Source: Phorcus lineatus (taxonomy: Eukaryota > Mollusca > Gastropoda > Trochida > Trochidae). Taken from it: a stretch of 64,000 nucleotides of DNA. Shown one piece after another: positions 1 through 12,430 of this stretch. The stretch covers positions 37,570,054 to 37,634,053 of the forward strand of contig OV121094.1 of NCBI GenBank assembly GCA_921293015.1, written 5' to 3'. Each line of letters opens with the position of its first letter. Position 1 is the stretch's first letter. Made by a program: the position numbers and the translations under genes. The notes beneath the pieces were generated by a model, which was not told where the DNA came from, did not search any database, and saw only the letters and a program-made list of their open reading frames with translations.

Positions 1-124
1 GCTTTCAAGATTATTTCACTTAAATCGCGGCTGCTAGTATTATTGCAGGGAGAAAGCCCGCAACACCATTGTGGCTATGCATAGCGGTGAAACCTGAGAG
101 CTTCGGCTGGAACTAGCGAACCAT
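1..124 (-). repeat. SINE-B copy, cut by the window edge
   Basis: Matches the body of the SINE-B family seen at 12123-12430, 19029-19164 and 25137-25380 (TATCGCGGCTGCTAGTATTA, then GGGAGAAAGCCCGCAACACC). It runs on the minus strand relative to the tRNA-like head. The head is absent: similarity stops just after the GAACTAGCGAACCAT segment, so this copy is 5'-truncated. Its tail lies outside the window. Confidence 0.8.
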
Positions 125-3058
125 TAAAATCCCTGAATAAGCAGTGATACATCAACTGGAAGATATACAAGCTTCAAGGAAGGGGTGGTATGATAATATA
201 TCGTGTCCTGTTTTCATTAGGCTTTCGGAGGTAAAGGTTCGACATTAGGTGCACTACCGATGTTTGTTTGCAGGATCGAAAAGATATTATATGGTTAGAT
301 GAGACACGTGACTTTTTCTGCACCCACTGATATGAGAATGAAAATCGATAGTACATATAACGTTAATTCAAATTTCTCTAATTTCAGCAATGATATACAA
401 CGAGTATCTGCTGTATCCTATTACGATATTCCAGTTGTTACAGCAATGGTTTGAGTGCCTACATCAGTCTTGGTTGTTTATGTCATTGTAAAAACTGTCT
501 TGTTACATATTGACTCCTGGTTTCCCTCTTTCAAGTGGCAAATCAATACTTGTGAACACTTCTGTGAGCTTAGTCTTTAAATGACCCCCTGGCGTGTTCA
601 TGCTTGACATTTTTTTAAAATATTCAAATCCTATATTACCATGTCCAAAATGAAGATAATTGTATTTGAGTCATCAAAAAACAATAACAAATTGTCATAT
701 TGTAATGCAAGATTTTCAACATTGCTTTTACAAGTGGAGCAAAATTAAAAGCTCAAACGAAGGAAACATTTAAATTTTTAAATAGATGCCCGCATCCTAT
801 TATACCATGTCCAAAATTAAGAAAAATTATTTGAGTCCTCGAAAAACAATATCAAATTGCCTTATGGTAATGCAATATTTCCCATAGATTTTACCACATT
901 GCTTTCAAAACTGGAGAAAGATTAAAAATTAAAACGAAGAAACTGTTTCAACTATTAAATAGATTCCCACCTTTTAGTTTGATAACATAAAGGAAAAATA
1001 TTACCACGAACATAAAATCCCCTTCTTATTGAACAGATACCTTTCCCTCTATATACATCGTCCCTCAACTATATTTCGTTTTCTCCCTGATGAAATATTA
1101 ACTGCTGCCACATGGATAGGATGAAAAAGAAAGTGAAGGTTATGTTAAATCTCTTTACATCTTCTGTCACAACGTCAAAGAATCATGTTATATCTTAACG
1201 CAAAGCCATACTTGTACGACTATGTTTTATTTTAGACAAAGTTGACGAACGAAATGTCAGTAATAAAATACAGAGAAAATAAAGAAAAAAGAAAAAACGT
1301 CATTACATGAACATGAAAGTCACGTCGTCTTGGCTGCATTGTTATAAAAAGTAGAATTATTGTTCAAGGATCTAAACACCCTAACAAAAATAGAAATCAT
1401 CATGTTTAAAGCCAGAAGACATTAACAAGAAAAGAACAATAAATAGCTGAGGGTTATATCGTTATATAAGCTATTTCAATCTTTGACATTTGTTGGTTTC
1501 AACTTCCATGATGTTTCAAATTATTGTTTCACAATAGATCTTGTCATTCATTAAACGTCCTATATTGTGTTTGGATTTACCTTTAGATTACCAAAGATTA
1601 ACGGTTTAACTGTTGAAAACAAAAAGGTGGGTGATTATGTACGAGAGTATTACATTAACATGTAAGATGTTAACCATTTCATTTTAGTAGGATATTAAGC
1701 GATCTGCCTAATGGATTTTAAGATTATTCAATGAGTCGAATTAAGAAAAAAAGAAGAAATTATAGCATGTGAAGCACTGTGATGTTCCCGCCACCACGTA
1801 CAATCCAACCTATTAATCATACCCTTGTTTGGTACTAGAAACTAGAAAAATTAAATTTGGACTAATTTAAGCAGAATATGCATATTTTAACCACTGGGTC
1901 AATCACATACCAATAAAAATTACCTTTGATCCGGAAACCCCAATATGCACTAAGTTCAAATTATTTCCATGAAATCCAGAATAACCAAAGTAACAAAAGG
2001 CAAAACTTTACCACTAGGTCTAAGCACACACCAAATTTTGTATAAGATATTGAATCGTTTTTGAGATATGATCCAGATAAAAAAGCAATAGGAAATTACG
2101 GAAAAACAGAGACGAAAACTGTACGTCTCTTAAACTAGTTTTCAATGTATCCACACAAAAAGAGAGAACTTATTTTGCGCTCCATAGCTAGAAAAGGCTG
2201 AAAACTTCTATGGAGCTTGCAAATTAAAAATTAGATATTGATATGAAAGACACAATATTTCCCTATATGATATAGAATAACTCATTAATCGTGTGACGAG
2301 TACCCGATCCCTTTTCTGCGCACACTAACTGACCGATACAAAAGCATAAGTATAAATATATTTACTCTTTCATTACGCAAAGGGAGACTGCAAAGTTGTT
2401 AACGATTTCATATTGCATATATTTACAATCTGAAAAAAGGAAAAATATTACACGGATTTTCAGATTGTTTATACATCAGAGTTGGTTATCATCGTCTCCA
2501 CCAAGCAACGTTAACCTAGGTCTTCAGGAGGGTAGGGTATAGACCACTTCTATGTAAGATTTTGTAGGAGAGCACACACCTCGATTTGTTCTCAGGTCAA
2601 TCATTTCACCACAGAGTCAATCCATTATCTCTGATATGCCGAAGCCGATACACACGGTGTGCAACAATATATCACTGTATGTTTCATAGCACAGGTTAAA
2701 CCGTCCTTTCACTTTACCGAGCTTCCGACACGCCACAGCCTGTACTTACAATCGGGGAAATATGGATTGTGAAAATGGGGCTTATGTCATTTTTTAACAT
2801 CGCCATTTAAGATGACTTGAGCTTTAAACTGGCTTGTATCTTTTCCTATCCAACAAGTTTATCGTTCAAAGTGATACCCTATGTGAGATATTGATTGATT
2901 GTTTAATTCTGAAAAAAGTAAGATGAATTATTTTTGTAAAGAAAAGTAAAAAGAATTTTTGTTGATCAGTTTGTGAAGTAATTGCCTTGACGCTTTACCC
3001 TTAAGGTCTTGTTCATCTCTTTTAAGCCGTTAACATAGAGTCGAAAGTAATGAAATCC

Positions 3059-3061
<3 letters not shown>
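125..3061. other. Non-coding stretch without recognisable genes
   Basis: AT-rich DNA with no convincing reading frame. About 580-1560 resembles about 5880-6720 in the same order and orientation; shared landmarks include GAAATGTCAGTAATA and AAGTCACGTC followed by TTTCAATCTTTGACA. I see nothing else in it. Confidence 0.5.

Positions 3062-3146
<85 letters not shown>
3062..3146. repeat. (AT)n microsatellite
   Basis: About 85 bases of uninterrupted alternating TA. It is self-complementary and generates artefactual Tyr-Ile reading frames on the minus strand. Confidence 0.97.
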
Positions 3147-3148
<2 letters not shown>

Positions 3149-4791
3149 CATACTTTCTCTCATCTGTTGTGCATATCAAGTGCTTTAAAAGTATATATAG
3201 AATCTCACCCAAGTCTCACGAGTTGATAACAGGTAAGAATTTTTACTTATATTTTTTATATTTTACTTTTATCAACGAGTGTTGGTATATTTGATATCAG
3301 AAGACACGAGGGTGAGATTTTATTTATCATCCAAAATCATTTACATTTTGATTCCGTCAAAAATGTATATTATTGAACACTGCACTACTCAAAGACTCTC
3401 AGTGGAGTCATGTCATAGCATTGTTACGTCATCATGTTTATGACGTCATAGCATTGTGATGTCATTACTTGATGATGTAAAATAATTGTGATGTCATGAA
3501 CTTGACTGTAATATGGCATTGTTCAAAATCTACTGGCAAAACGATATCTCCTAGGCTCGCTTTATCTTCCACAAGCGATATCTCCTGTGGAACACAGTTT
3601 TGGATGATAACACATTATATAACCATACTATCTCATTGCCTTAGTGATTAAAATAATGAATAAGCTTATTCAAATTTCATTGGAATCTTTAATATTTAAA
3701 GTTAACGCGCAGATAATACAACAATTCATATTCGTTTTAAAGTCATATGATACATTTGGAAGTTTCTGTATAACCTTTTTTTATTACTCCTCCGTTGAAT
3801 ACCGCCGTTTGATATATCTAACATTGTCATAACATCGCCTGCTGATTGACGTCACATAACGTCACAATCTTTATGTATGACGTCACAATGTTAGCGGAGC
3901 GTCAGCATAATCTCGGCGATTCTCATCCTCTAACAGGACGTCGTTTAGTATTCCCTTTCTATTCCAACTTAATATTATTGAAATCCTCAACAAACCTTGC
4001 TACGGACAATGGTTTTATGACGTCACAGACGAGTCAGTACTCAAGAAATCCGATACAACTAGTTCTTTTAGATAATTATGTCTTTGCATTTATAACGTCT
4101 TCTAATCAATCTTTGGCCTCATTCCATATATAATAAACATATCTCTTTCTACGGAATTTTATATATTTGTATATTTGATTTCATGGAATATTCGAACTAT
4201 GTTAGTTGTCAGGTTAGATGTGAAAGGTACTTTGTGTATATCTGTTAAACTTTATTGATCGAGCATTGAAGAACTCTTTCTCATTTTCGATTGTATGTAT
4301 ATTCAGTCACTAACATGGCTTGGTGTTTCTTCCAATATGTCAAAAAAAGGTCTGCATCCTTGTCACATAGTAATATTGTTTTCAATTTAATATGGGATGA
4401 ATGGGGTGAATAGTTATATATTCATAGAACATTTTTTTAAAACCAATATATGATAAACTAAATATAATTATTGAGAAGTTATCTTACGTTTGTAGGTTTG
4501 AATCATAATTCATCATATTTGAGAAACTTACGAACATCAATAAGAATATCATTGATAAAAATACCCGCCTTTAAGGTATTCCTGTTGTTTATTGGCTTTT
4601 TGCTAATATTGATTTTATCATTTCTCCAGACTGGCTGAGGTAAGATAGCAGATTGGGTTGCAATACTATTGTTTTGTAAAGCGTTCCCATACCTGTGACA
4701 AATGTATCCAAATTCGAATTTTTCAGTAACACATCGTTGATTATTGATTCTTCATGGTACTTGTAGAAATCGTTATGTACAGGAGATACAC
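3147..4791. other. Non-coding stretch with several TGACGTCA sites
   Basis: No gene is recognised. Full TGACGTCA palindromes occur near 3438, 3846, 3877 and 4017, with partial GACGTC/ACGTCA sites between them. A short inverted pair, TTATCATCCAAAA near 3325 and TTTTGGATGATAA near 3598, may mark the ends of a small decayed element. Confidence 0.35.
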
Positions 4792-4795
4792 TTAA

Positions 4796-5500
4796 GGATG
4801 TTCGCTCCTCAAATTTAAAGTATTAAACTTTTTTTCTAACTTGTTTTTTTCAAAGGTTTAGTGTATATGCTTGAAATATCCACCCCAAAAAATAGGGGTT
4901 AGTGTGGGTTTTTTCGAGATATTCTAAGACAAAGATTCCTCTGTCAGTCAGGGTTTTAACATGGGAGTCTATGGAGAAATGATGACCTTTTCGGAGAAAT
5001 CTTAAATTTTAATTAGTTCCTGTATTAAACTTTTTTTAATATGAAAACATGTTACAGTTAACATAATCCTCTTCCAGAAAAAAGTAAAAAATATATATGG
5101 TAGTGTGGGTTTTTAGCCGCTACGGCACATAATGTATTCAAATATTTTAATTAAATTATCAACATTCAAGCTATTTTTGGACTAAAAACATGCTTTCTCC
5201 CACTCATTATCTTAAAATATACCTTAACGAATTCATACAAATCATTTTCATTGAACAACATCTACTTCTAAGAAAAACAGATAATAGAACTTGCTCAAAT
5301 AATAGTTACAATTAAAATTGCTGAGTCAGCAAAATTGTGAATAATTTCAAAATGAAAATACTACGTTTCTTTATTTTGATGAATATTTAGTCTGAAATCA
5401 TCAAAATTGAGAAATTACAGCTTCATTTTGGTTTATATATAAGAACATTATGATTTAAGGTTATTTGAATTTTGTAACTGTGACTGAGGAGCGAACATCC
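4796..5500. mobile_element. MITE with TTAA target duplication (Kolobok/piggyBac-like ends)
   Basis: The left end reads GGATGTTCGCTCCTCA immediately after TTAA (4792-4795). The right end is its reverse complement, TGAGGAGCGAACATCC, immediately before TTAA (5501-5504). The 705-bp interior is AT-rich and non-coding. TTAA duplication is known for the piggyBac and Kolobok superfamilies, but with no transposase in the element the family cannot be fixed. Confidence 0.75.
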
Positions 5501-5504
5501 TTAA

Positions 5505-8500
5505 TTTGAACAATTGCTTTAGTTTTGATTGATCATAAGAATGAAAATGTCTTTTGCCGTTTTGTGAAAACGATGCATGAATCAGGTAGTCTGAATAAAG
5601 GAATAGTAAGGGAGTACATTTGCAATCATATAAATCATAGAGGAGGCTTCTTACAGTGAAATACAAATACTTCAATTGAAAGCCTACCTAAGATGATTTA
5701 AAAAGAAACTTATAATTGCAATCAACACTTTAATCTATTCTGTCCAAACTGACAGTTTGGACTGGTGTGTCCAATACGACGGGTTGTTTTCAGCCGTAGC
5801 AATGTCAAACTGACCTGGTAATATATCTATTACAGGGATAGCTTAAAATAAAAAAAGTTCCTCTAATCGACTATTTTGGATGCTCAAGATATCTATTCTC
5901 TACATATCATGCCAAACATGTTTCTGTTAAGATTCAAATCCTACATAACCGTGAAAGAAATTAAGATGGGTTTTTTTCTGAGAAGAAAACAACATTTAAT
6001 ATGAATCTTGAAAAAAACATGTACATGAAACTGGATTGCTGGAGTAACTTAATTGAATGTTGAAATCGTAATGAAAGTTTTGTGTCCTTTCAAACTTACA
6101 ATGTTCTTTAAAAAAAATTAAAAAGAACATATTCCAAGCATTAAAGATACTCTGTCCCTTTGTTAAGTAACATAAAAGCAAAATATTTTTCACTAACATA
6201 TAACACACTTCCGATAGCAAATAATAAACTACAATTAGAATCAGAAGCAAAATAACTAAGAATGAGCATGTTATTATTATCACGTTATTCAAAACCACTG
6301 TAAAAGGAATAATTCTTCAAACAATAGAGTGAGAAAGAAATGATCATCCTGAATACATTAATCTTTTCATCTTCTAAAACAAAATTGAAATAACATGATA
6401 TTGTCTGATGCCTAGGGCATACATGTAAGACTGTTTCCTTTTAGAAAAGGTTGACAAATGAAATGTCAGTAATAGAAGTCAGGACAAGTATAGCATGAAC
6501 ATCAAAGTCACGTCTTCTTGGATTCATTGGTAAAAACAACAGTATTGTTGATGACACTTTTGAAACATGACACCATAATAACCTCGTACAGGATCATGTT
6601 TAAGACAAGGCAAGGGCAAGGAATAGTTTATACAATCTGAAGTTATTTCAATCTTTGACACGCATTGCTATTGTCTTTCATCAGGTCCAGACTCATACAG
6701 CAGGCCTTTTTGCATGACACAGTTTGCATTACATTTCAAACTGAGAATACCAAACTTAATTTCTGTAGTTCAACGTGGATATGTTTATATGAAACATGTT
6801 TTCAGAAGTATTAATTTCAGTATGGTTATTACACATGTAGGTTACATTATCATAAGTAGTAAAGTAACTAAGAATATTTATGAAATAATAATATAGGAAT
6901 AATTAAACTAATATTTGATAACAATAAACGACAAACATAGCAGGTAACGCTAAGAAAAAAACAATTATGAAATTATATATACATATATATCATAAACACT
7001 TTCTCTTGTATACACAAACTTAAAGTCCTCCAGGGATTAGGCTTCCTGCCATTCATTTCGTTTTAATTACTTTAAACTGTTGTGTTGTTACCATCAAATC
7101 TGAAGTACATATTGCCATTTAATTATGTAGGGACAATAGGTATAATGCTAAAGAATTAAAGATAAAAAGAATTTAAGTTAAAATGATTCGGAGAAAATGA
7201 TTGAATATCCATGGGCGATTTTAGTGAGAGCTAATATGGACACAGCGAATATGCACAATGATAATTCTGAATGTGACACAAGTTCTCTCTAAGTTATTTT
7301 AATATGATCCTATAATGTATTTAATAAGCGTGTAATTGAAAGTGAAATTGCATTCATGCCATCGTGTGCCAACAGTTTATAATTTCAAGTCTCAATGGAT
7401 TTAAGATTGGCCGTTTGCCATGTCGACAATCAAACTGATGTCTTCAAATATTGACCATAGGGATTTCAACTCTTATTCCTTCTTTCCTTTGAAACAATGA
7501 ATGACTGCCTCTATAAAAGGAAAGTGTTTTTTCAGAAAGTGTCAATATAAGCATAATGACAATTTCAAAAATAAACTTCAACAATAAATAAAGAGTAAAT
7601 ATCAATGGAACAAGGCAAGAATTCGTCAAAAAGGATTAAACAGCCTCGCGGAGTTGCTTTAGGATAAACTTGAATATTCAGCTGTGAGGGTTTGTAGGGA
7701 GTCTGTTTTTACCAACTTATTGTTTGCCAGATGTCTTCATAGACAAATCATTCTCTGTTAACCTCCTCAGTCAAGATTGTTGGTTCCTGCTTTCTTTAGA
7801 TAGATAAAAGGCAGTGGGATTTTACGACTGCCCTATTAATGAGCTAATATGCATTATAAGACAGAGCTGGCGTTGATCAAAATCACAATATTGCTTTAAA
7901 TGTTTGTTAAACTGTTTTTAAACATAATTATATTAGCCTCGTGTACGAGTGGGCCAATAGCCCCTGAAACGACCGACTCTGATTTATAAAGAAGGACTTT
8001 TATCAAAATGCAGTACATAATCACAAAGTATTTCATTCATGATTATCTTTTCACATAACACATCAAATACCAAATAGTAAGTGAAAAGGAAAAGAAACAC
8101 AGATGGGTGATTTTCATCTCCAAAATAGGTTTGATATTATAGATTTATGTTACTTTCATTTTTAAAGGGCTAATATTTTAATGATAAAGATAAATTAACA
8201 AGAGATAAGAAGTTATAAGAAAGCATTACAGACACATGTTAGCAATATGTGCTGATGAGACCAGAGGTAAGGAACTATCGAAGTATGTCAACAATTACCT
8301 GCATACTTTGTTAGGAATCCAGGTATTAACACGATTGAGTTTTTAGTCAACTCAGAGAAAGCTACTGTAAATGGTACCTTAGTAGTTTAAAAGTGGCCCC
8401 ATAAAACAATATTGATGGAAACGTATGTTCTTGATGCCATAGAGAGAGAGTAAAGTTTGGAAATCGGTGAAACATTGCCGAGAGGCCTGTTTGAAGACTG

Positions 8501-11500
8501 GCGTAAAGTATTTTGAAAAAGGCTGTTAAAATAAAATTCTGATCAGATTTGATGGCATGGTCTACCTTTTATCTCCAGGTAAAAGCGTAATGTCCTAAAT
8601 GATAGTACATATACAACAGCGTCCAAAGGGTTCAGGTTAGGGTTAACTGATAACATCATGACATTGAAGAAATTAAAGAGCAATATATAAAGTTTAAGTC
8701 TTTCGACTTTATATGTAGTAACATTTGTTTGCTGCAAAATTGAGGACGTTGACTCTTAAGTCTAAATGGAAACCTTATTCTCTGAAAGGTTCTTTTCCAA
8801 TGTTACCTAAAACTTGAACCTACGTCGGGGGTGTCTCAAATTTAGTCCTCTCTTTTCACATTCGAGTGCAATAGAAAACGATTATAAAGAAGATATAGTC
8901 TTTTTCACATATTTATTTCAGGAGAATAAAACGAAATGTTCAGAGACATAAAATGGGACATTAAAAAGTCATCAAAGGCTATAAAAAGAAGTTTGAAACG
9001 ATCATCTCTTACATAAGTGTAACAAGGTCTAAAGACTTTTTAGAAAAAAACCCGAATGCAGATGTATTCATCAATCTTTATACATTTTAATCAGTGCATG
9101 CAACTAATTCCTTAGTTACACCATTAAATTGTGGGCCTATAGAAGAAGTTTTCTCATTTCAAATATTTGGCGTTAGTCATTTCCTGCAAAAATATTATTT
9201 CAACATTATCTAGTGCTTTGGCAAAACAAGCCGCCAAACCTTAGGGCCAATTCGAAAATGTTTAAATCGTTTTCAAGACCTGCCAATTAATGCTAATTTC
9301 AAAATGTTTGTTTCTAAAATAAGTGAGGAATATTGGGTGTTTTTGTAAATGAACAAATAGAAAAAGTTCATAAAATATTTTGCAAACATGCTTTAAAATA
9401 ACTTAAAGATCTTCTTATGCTGCAGTTTTTGGTGAATATGGACGAATGCCCCTTATTGTATTATTAATAGTATCTACGTGCCATACAGTTTTTGGAGAGA
9501 ATTGAAAGAAAATCGTTTGACAAAACATTGTTATTATATGTTTAAAAATGTTGACTGTCAAGGTAATGATAACTGTGCACCTTGTATTGGTATCTTATCA
9601 TTTTCGTATGGGTTTGGGTATGTTTGGCAAGAGTATCTGAGAGTCTGAATCTGTTTAGAACTAAGATCAAGAATTCAAGTGAATTATATATACTACCATA
9701 TATCCCAATAAGAACATTAAAATAGATAATCCTGAAGTTAACATGGTTTGAAGAATGCTTTTTATATCATAAATGTTACAACAACGACTATTAGTGACAT
9801 ATTTCATATCAAAAGAACCATAAAATACAATTACATTTATAATAATGAGTATATATTTGCAAATATGTTCACAATTTAAAAACAAAGAATAAGCTTTTAT
9901 CAAGTCATAAATCTATAAATTATTTTTTCTCTTAATCCCATGCCCATTCTGTGAAAAGTTTGCAAATCTAACTATGAACTTAATTTAATTTTCCAAGTAA
10001 GAAATTGAGCAAGTCTGGAAAAATTTTAGAAAATAAATTGTACATCATGTGCTTCTTAAAGTTCTCAGTTAATTCCACAGGGTTAGACAAAGATAAGAAA
10101 CCCTTGTGTTTAACAACACATTTCAAAGTGCATACAGGGACAGGTGCTCTAACGCCTCATGAAGGATATGATGAAATTAGTTGAAGTATGTCTCTTTATA
10201 GCCATTTAAAATCCCATACTACTCAAATGTAATCACTACCAACTGAAAGAGATAAGATCACCTTCAGTTAATGATCTTCCAAATCTTGACGAAATCATAT
10301 TATGTTGAAGGAAAAATTGTATGATATGTCCCTATTAGTAGTGTCTGAAACGTGAAGAAGACTGTGGATATCAAGTTCTGTTTCACAGTTATCATATCAA
10401 TATTTTTTATCAATTATGAGTACTCGCGTCAATATTTTTTCAATCATCTGTGTTTAAACATCCTATAGTAAGTACTTGGGGCAGTGTATTCTATTCTGCC
10501 TTCGGCAGGAAGTTGCAATCCTAAAGACGGAAACATTGTGAGCTGAAAAACGTAGGCATTGGAAAATAAAGCCATATTTAGCTGAGGAGTGCAGCAGTAG
10601 ATCAAACATAAAACTTATTGAATGTAATATCGTTTATTCTAAGAGAAAACGTTTACTTTATCAATATAACCAAACCAAAACATGCATCAAATGTTGCAGC
10701 ATTGTTTATAGCTTTAAATTGGAAACATCTAAAGTGATGTTTCCCTTAAGCTGAATAGGGTCTACCTCGGTGGTGTCTAAAATAGGTTACCTTACCATGT
10801 GTCCTTGGACAAAAGATGATAACATTGTCCATTTTTTTCTAATTGAACAGAACCTTAATTCTTAAAAGAATCTTTGACATACGAATAACAAAATCTATAT
10901 AAAGGAATAAAGCTATATCAATTTTAAAAGCATTTAATAAACAACTGTTTTTATCTCTTTGAAATCTAATTGCATATATTATAAGTTTTATAAATGTAAA
11001 GTATATCCGTTATTTCACTTCACTTGTTAGAATTACGATATCGATTTGTAAATAGACTAGCAATCCTACATAACAAACACAATAAGAAAAAGTTTTGTTG
11101 AAGTATTAAAAAGAACCTTCCAGAAGTGAGTATTTATTGAATAACAATACCATTTTCCGTCTTGCAACCTTTTCTTTAACTTCTACAGTCATTTCATTGA
11201 CGTTTAGTGACGGTAAGTGGTCAACTAAGTGACACTTCAAGAGAACGTTACGTCAAGCACAATTGAATAATGGTTTCTCTCGTGGCAGCAGATGGCCAAC
11301 GGAAACCTCTGTGGGAATCCATCCATATAAAGAGCAATTTTTCCCTGAGTGATCTGAAAATCCTCTGCATTAAAGGGTTCTGAAAAACCTTACCATGAGA
11401 TAAACTTTGTGTAGGCAAAATTGTCCACGGTAAAGTTGAAGATATCCTTATGTGATGTATCTTACGGAAACAAGCTGTTTCACTAGATTGAAAACTAAAC

Positions 11501-12122
11501 CTGTGCCTGTGCATTTCGGTTGTATGGTATGATGGAGATGCAAATAAGATAGGTAACAAAGATACTATTCATTTCAAATTTTAAAGTAAGTTTTTATGAT
11601 ATTGCTGGCGAATCATGCTATTTACATAAGAGCAAGGCAATATTACTTGTTAATAATTGTACAAAACTATGTATACCCTGTTCACGTAGTGACCTTTTTT
11701 GATGATCATGCCTTGACGTGATGATCATGCCTTGACGTTTAGTGACAATAAGTGGTCAAGAAAGAGACAGTTCAAAGTAGCCAAGTCTCAAGGGTATTCA
11801 AGCTTGTACAGATGCGTGGGAGCATATGTCTTCTTTTCTAAGGTTGTCATCTCCACCAACACCCATGACCGAGGGGTTTTATGTTTAGTGTATGTTACAA
11901 GGGAAGGAAAGTGTTTAGAACCCGTTACTGTGTTGAGCTATTAACAAATGTATTTTGAATATATGTAACTATTAATGTAACTGTAAACTTTTACACGTGA
12001 CTGCCGTTCATATAACTCAAGATTTTTTCGTTTAGGTCTATTTATTCTATGATAGTGTCTACCTTTGGACTTATGAAGTCAAAATTTAGTACATAAGAAA
12101 TCTCCGGTCTTTTGTTGTTAAG
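5505..12122. other. Long non-coding stretch containing old diverged duplications
   Basis: No gene is recognised. About 5.88-6.72 kb resembles 0.58-1.56 kb. About 7.6-8.9 kb resembles 33.6-36.3 kb, and 10.77-11.12 plus 11.19-11.40 kb resemble 40.11-40.45 plus 41.70-41.92 kb. A short direct repeat of TGATGATCATGCCTTGACGT lies at 11700-11736. The longest open frame (11248-11559, minus) lies in a duplicated block whose partner does not preserve the frame, so it is not called. Confidence 0.45.
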
Positions 12123-12430
12123 TGAGGTGAGTTGGTGTTTTACGCCGCTTTCAAGATTATTTCACTAATATCGCGGCTGCTAGTATTATTGCAGGAAGAA
12201 AGCCCGCAACACCATTGTGGCTATGCATTGCCGTAAAACTTGCGAGCATAGGCTGGAACTAGCGAACCATGGGTGGTACTGCGCTGAAACTCAGTGTAGC
12301 ATTGCACCTAAACCTGACTGCGTGTAGAACAGTTCTCTACTGCAGACAAGGTTGCCGAGATCCTGGCGGGATTCAAACCACGGACCTCCTGATCCGAAGC
12401 AAAACGCGCTAACCACTGCGCTATCCCGCC
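12123..12430 (-). repeat. SINE-B, full length with tRNA-like head
   Basis: Best copy of a tRNA-derived SINE. Read on the minus strand it opens with GGCGGGATAGCGCAGTGGTT, a tRNA-like A-box region, and continues to GGTCCGTGGTTTGAATCCCG, a B-box-like segment. A roughly 200-base body follows, and the 3' tail ends GGCGTAAAACACCAACTCAC. The pol III promoter role is inferred from the box motifs. Imperfect direct repeats (TCTTTTGTTGTT and TCTTTTTTGTGG) flank it, suggesting an old target duplication. Confidence 0.9.

Noticed and set aside
3062-3146. Replication origin or cruciform element
   Set aside because: The tract is a simple microsatellite; no other evidence of function.
2966-3212. Tyr/Ile repeat open frames on the minus strand
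   Set aside because: Pure products of the (AT)n microsatellite.
3846-4133. 95-aa plus-strand frame
   Set aside because: It begins at a non-ATG codon and is made of TGACGTCA-rich repeats; no motif or splice context.
11248-11559. 103-aa minus-strand frame
   Set aside because: It lies in a diverged duplicated block; the partner at 41.7 kb does not keep the frame and no motif is seen.
12308-12430. Possible functional tRNA gene
   Set aside because: A and B boxes are present but the sequence continues into a SINE body and no acceptor stem closes.
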